The notes beneath the pieces were generated by a model. That model saw only the letters and a list, made by a program, of their open reading frames with translations. It was not told the DNA's origin and ran no database searches. A program made the position numbers and the translations under genes. Below are positions 6,465 through 8,676 of a stretch of 8,676 nt of DNA, piece by piece; the first letter of the stretch is position 1; each line of letters opens with the position of its first letter. The DNA comes from SAR202 cluster bacterium (lineage in GTDB: Bacteria; Chloroflexota; Dehalococcoidia; UBA3495): assembly GCA_009392075.1 (NCBI GenBank), contig VFHG01000223.1, positions 1-8,676 on the forward strand. The letters are read 5' to 3'.

Positions 6465-7649
6465 ATGACTTTAGAAAAACCTTTGGACTATCAAGTCAGC
6501 ACTGCCGACCGCCATATCATCTGTTCGCCCAACGCTATTTCCGGCATTGCCAACTCTCTGGAAAGATTGGGTGCAAAGCGAGCGCTAGTCGTTTGCGGTC
6601 CAACGATTCTTGAACATTCCAACGTAGTCCAGCGTGTGCAAAAGGCGTTGGGCGACCGCTGCATCGGGCTGTATTCAGGCGTTGCTCCCCACGCTCCTGT
6701 TGAGATGCTGGAAGAAGCAGTCGCCACAGCCCGAGAACTTCAACCGGATGCCCTCATAGCCGTTGGAGGTGGCAGCACTAGTGACACCTGCAAAGGAATT
6801 GCCGTACTTCTGGCGGAGGGCGGAGACATACTCGACTATGTGATTCGTTTCGAGCCGCCCGACCGGATATTTATCCCGGAGACCCCTAACAAAAAGATTC
6901 CAATTATCGCGGTGCCAACAACATTTGGCGGAGCTGAGATAGGAAGCGGGGGCGGAGGCTTCACCAGCAAATCCCTTGGCCGTAAACTATCGCTGGCTGG
7001 CGACGGCACGACTCCGAAAATTGTGATTATCGATGGCGAGGCCCTCGCGACCACGCCGATGAACATATTGCTGTCCACCGGGATCGGTCAGCTGCGTATC
7101 GCGGTAGAGAGTGTGTATTCCACTGACCACCATCCGGTTGGTGATGCCTTGGCGCTACATACGATCAAAATGCTGGTCGACTATCTCCCTCGCTGCTCCA
7201 GCCGAGAGATCGACTATCTCTTGCAAGCCAAGTCGGCAGCGTGCATGGTTATGATTGCTCGGCCAGGCTTGGGATTGAACACCGCCACTGCACACCATGT
7301 GGGTGGTCTGTATGACGTCCCTCACGGCGAAGCAAATGCCATACTCCTTCCCCACACCATGCGTTTCAATCTGGACGATTCCGCCGACCGGCAAGCCCTC
7401 ATTGCCCAGGCCATGGGCATAGACACATCTGGAATGACTGACCTGGACGCGGGAATGGCCGCAGCCGATGGAGTCGACCAGCTTTGTCGCACTCTTGAAT
7501 TGCCGGAACGGTTAAGAGATGTAGGAGTCCCAGAGGAAGGTCTTGAGCTGATCGCCGCTGCAACCTTACATGACCGGAGCCTCGCCACCAATCCCAAGCC
7601 CATCAGCGACGCTGGACCGATCATGTCCGTTTTGCGGGACGCATGGTAG
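6465..7649 (+). CDS. Iron-containing alcohol dehydrogenase family protein (maleylacetate-reductase-like), atypical metal site
   Basis: A 394-residue protein with the dehydroquinate-synthase-like fold of group III (iron) alcohol dehydrogenases and maleylacetate reductases, of normal length. The N-terminal nucleotide-binding half shows ALVVCGPTI (40-48), the signature AVGGGSTSDTCKG (99-111) and VPTTFGGAEIG (150-160), where most members have 'PTTxGTGSE'. The C-terminal helical half shows LSTGIGQLRIAVES (203-216), DALALHTIKML (227-237), TATAHHVGG (273-281) and YDVPHGEANA (283-292). The second ligand pair, H277 and H287, is present with the 10-residue spacing seen in maleylacetate reductases. The first pair is not: the family's 'GxDALxHAxE' reads GIGQLRIAVE, with G208 for Asp and I212 for His. 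The rest of the protein is well conserved, so this is not simple decay. It is last in the rightward set and may act on the product of the MmgE/PrpD step. Physiological substrate is unknown, and metal-dependent activity is uncertain. Confidence 0.9.
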   Translation: MTLEKPLDYQVSTADRHIICSPNAISGIANSLERLGAKRALVVCGPTILEHSNVVQRVQKALGDRCIGLYSGVAPHAPVEMLEEAVATARELQPDALIAVGGGSTSDTCKGIAVLLAEGGDILDYVIRFEPPDRIFIPETPNKKIPIIAVPTTFGGAEIGSGGGGFTSKSLGRKLSLAGDGTTPKIVIIDGEALATTPMNILLSTGIGQLRIAVESVYSTDHHPVGDALALHTIKMLVDYLPRCSSREIDYLLQAKSAACMVMIARPGLGLNTATAHHVGGLYDVPHGEANAILLPHTMRFNLDDSADRQALIAQAMGIDTSGMTDLDAGMAAADGVDQLCRTLELPERLRDVGVPEEGLELIAAATLHDRSLATNPKPISDAGPIMSVLRDAW

Positions 7650-7707
7650 CGGCTGAGTTGATCTGATCAGTTATTCGTTAGTCGACCTAAAGGAAGAAAA
7701 TATCAAT

Positions 7708-7842
7708 ACCCCATGGCTGCGGGCGAGCCTCGACGGGATCTCCAATGACGGTAAAACGGTAGTTGAAATCGAATGTGGCAAAAAGATCTATAACTCGGCC
7801 AAAGAAAATCGTAATTTAATACCGCAGAGTTGCATTCGGTGA
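7708..7842 (+). pseudogene. Remnant of a YqaJ-type phage recombination nuclease
   Basis: The plus-strand frame reads TPWLRASLDGISNDGKTVVE, then IECGKKIYNSAKE and a stop (TGA, 7840-7842). This matches the catalytic core of YqaJ-like (lambda-exonuclease-fold) proteins: 'PWLrASLDGi..dGk.iVEIKCg.k....AkeG.iP'. The acidic residues of the D...ExK nuclease core are visible (Asp in SLDG, Glu in VVEIE), but the catalytic Lys is Glu (EIE instead of EIK), which needs one base change. Only about 45 residues of a roughly 200-300-residue protein remain. The open frame upstream reaches back to a TGA at 7654-7656 with no ATG, GTG or TTG codon, so it cannot be an intact gene. It was probably left by a lost prophage or plasmid. 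The match is by eye and short. Confidence 0.55.
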
Positions 7843-8446
7843 CCCGAACGATGCGCGCAACCCCTGCGCTACACCTTGATATCAGAATCCACCTTATTTC
7901 ATAGGCTTTAGTAATAGTCGAGGCTAGACACCTTAAACCACTCTTTTCATCCAAGCAATCGAACTGATTTGGATCCACCGAGATTCCTGGAAAGTTAGTT
8001 GCTGGGCGGTTGGTCTCTGACCAATCTCCCAGCCTGTGTGGCTACCGCACCCTCGATTCAATTTAGGGAACCTGGATACCCAACCTATAGGAATCTGCTC
8101 TTTCTAACAGATTTGCTAACGAACCGAATCGCGCAGATTAACACCAACCATCACAAACACACTCAACCTACCGTATGGAACGGCCATGCCACACACTTCA
8201 AAATCCAATTCAGCAGATTCCGTAACTGCCCTGCGGAGGCCGTAGCTGTCTGGAGAAGCGGACTATTTCTAGGCACAGCGATCCTCCAGGGTGTCTTCCT
8301 TGGACCTGTATTGATGAGCCTTGCTAACAGCCTGCTAACCGCGGGGCCGATGGACACCTTTGGTGCCAGTACGCCTTCAAGGCCAGTAATGGGCATGACA
8401 GGTTGGCCACCATGTCAATCGCGGCCACGGGTCGCGCGGCTGTCGG

Positions 8447-8608
8447 CCCATCGCCGGGACGCCTGGGCAGTGCGTCGAGCAACTATCCAGATATGTAAAC
8501 AGTGGGATTCGTTATTTCTTCTAACTATTCCCAGATCCAATCTCCAGTGGAAGTTTGGAGCTCTTCGCCAGCGAGGTCATGCCCCACTTTGCCACAGTCC
8601 AGGGATAG
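8447..8608 (+). pseudogene. C-terminal remnant of an LLM-class flavin-dependent monooxygenase
   Basis: One plus-strand frame reads PIAGTPGQCVEQLSRYVNSG, IRYFF, a TAA stop (8522-8524), and then LFPDPISSGSLELFASEVMP, HFATVQG and TAG (8606-8608). This is the classic C-terminus of luciferase-like F420/FMN monooxygenases: 'ivGTPeqcve.L..yv.aGvryfillFpd....esLeLFAreVMPhF'. The frame stays the same on both sides of the TAA, so a single codon (equivalent to Leu or Ile) has become a stop. The upstream part of the gene (about 250 residues expected) is not recognisable in any frame before about 8440. A short frame from a TGA at 8396-8398 leads in but does not resemble the family. This is therefore a truncated and nonsense-mutated remnant. 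LLM-class enzymes use reduced FMN or F420 in oxidation of organic substrates; the original substrate is unknown. Confidence 0.8.
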
Positions 8609-8676
8609 ACCACCACGGGTCAGAGTTCATTCCTTACCGGCTGCCTCCCTTTTGCTATCGGAACGCCGGTGGGTAC

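Larger units (their letters stand above)
7650..8676. other. Gene desert with two gene remnants
   Basis: Over 1 kb to the right edge contains no intact gene. Two plus-strand remnants are recognisable (7708-7842 and 8447-8608). Between them, 7843-8446, every frame on both strands gives unrecognised sequence. The short open frames on the minus strand (7703-7978, 8163-8396) have no family signatures. TGCTAAC recurs at 8114, 8322 and 8333, without a clear repeat structure. No terminator hairpin with a T-run is visible after the stop at 7647-7649. Confidence 0.6.

Noticed and set aside
7650..7680. Possible terminator after the ADH-fold gene around CTGATCAG (7663-7670).
   Set aside because: The palindrome has only four pairs, no loop, and no T-run follows.
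7703..7978. A 91-residue open frame on the minus strand.
   Set aside because: It lies opposite the YqaJ-like remnant, has no recognisable motif, and has a Cys- and Arg-rich composition typical of a non-coding frame.
8163..8396. A 77-residue minus-strand frame with a GVLAPKVSIGPAVSRLLARL segment faintly like the C-terminus of FAD-dependent amine or amino-acid oxidases.
   Set aside because: The similarity is limited to a generic helix. The FAD-oxidase hallmarks before it (such as 'TPDGLPxIG') are absent, and no upstream part is present. A profile search would be needed.
7999..8676. A plus-strand frame open for about 226 codons that runs off the right edge without a stop.
   Set aside because: It overlaps, in a different frame, the clear LLM-monooxygenase remnant at 8447-8608. 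It has no ribosome site or family motif, and its composition (many Pro, Arg, Ser, Cys and His) looks like chance, apart from one hydrophobic stretch near 8263-8335.

Overview
This window looks like a piece of chromosome from a free-living or symbiotic bacterium rich in catabolic oxidoreductases. It carries five intact genes, three recognisable gene remnants on the plus strand, and few clear regulatory sites. The mix is an FMN-dependent 2-hydroxyacid oxidase, a Gal80-like Gfo/Idh/MocA protein, an MmgE/PrpD protein, an iron-dependent-alcohol-dehydrogenase-fold protein, a large M24B peptidase, and remnants of a type B carboxylesterase and an LLM-class flavin monooxygenase. This recalls the expanded catabolic repertoires of marine or sponge-associated Chloroflexota (SAR202-like). 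That placement is inference from gene content only; there is no rRNA or other marker gene in the window.

Layout, left to right. 29-1129 (minus) is an FMN-dependent alpha-hydroxyacid oxidase/dehydrogenase. 1130-1730 has no intact gene; 1389-1668 on the plus strand is the remnant of a type B carboxylesterase. 1731-3554 (minus) is a full-length Xaa-Pro aminopeptidase of the long (APP1-like) type. 3555-3855 is a divergent intergenic region with a perfect 7+3+7 bp palindrome nested inside an 8-bp inverted repeat, and is the best candidate control region here. 3856-7649 (plus) is a three-gene, probably co-transcribed set: Gal80-like Gfo/Idh/MocA protein, MmgE/PrpD protein, iron-ADH-fold protein. 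In each case the start was moved downstream of the longest open frame to an ATG that has a good Shine-Dalgarno sequence. 7650-8676 has no intact gene but holds two plus-strand remnants: a YqaJ-type (phage recombination) nuclease core and the C-terminal end of an LLM-class flavin monooxygenase with one in-frame stop.

The three-gene set could act as a small catabolic pathway: a nucleotide-dependent sugar or polyol-like oxidation, a dehydration, isomerisation or decarboxylation of a carboxylic acid, and an oxidoreduction. The substrate cannot be read from the sequence. Two of the three proteins have altered catalytic positions: the Gfo/Idh/MocA protein has Glu-Trp-Pro instead of Glu-Lys-Pro, and the ADH lacks the first metal-ligand pair. 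The hydroxyacid oxidase also lacks the first active-site tyrosine. I see no defence system, CRISPR array, RNA gene, intact mobile element or clearly novel system. The most unusual aspects are the density of gene remnants and the departures from family active-site signatures.
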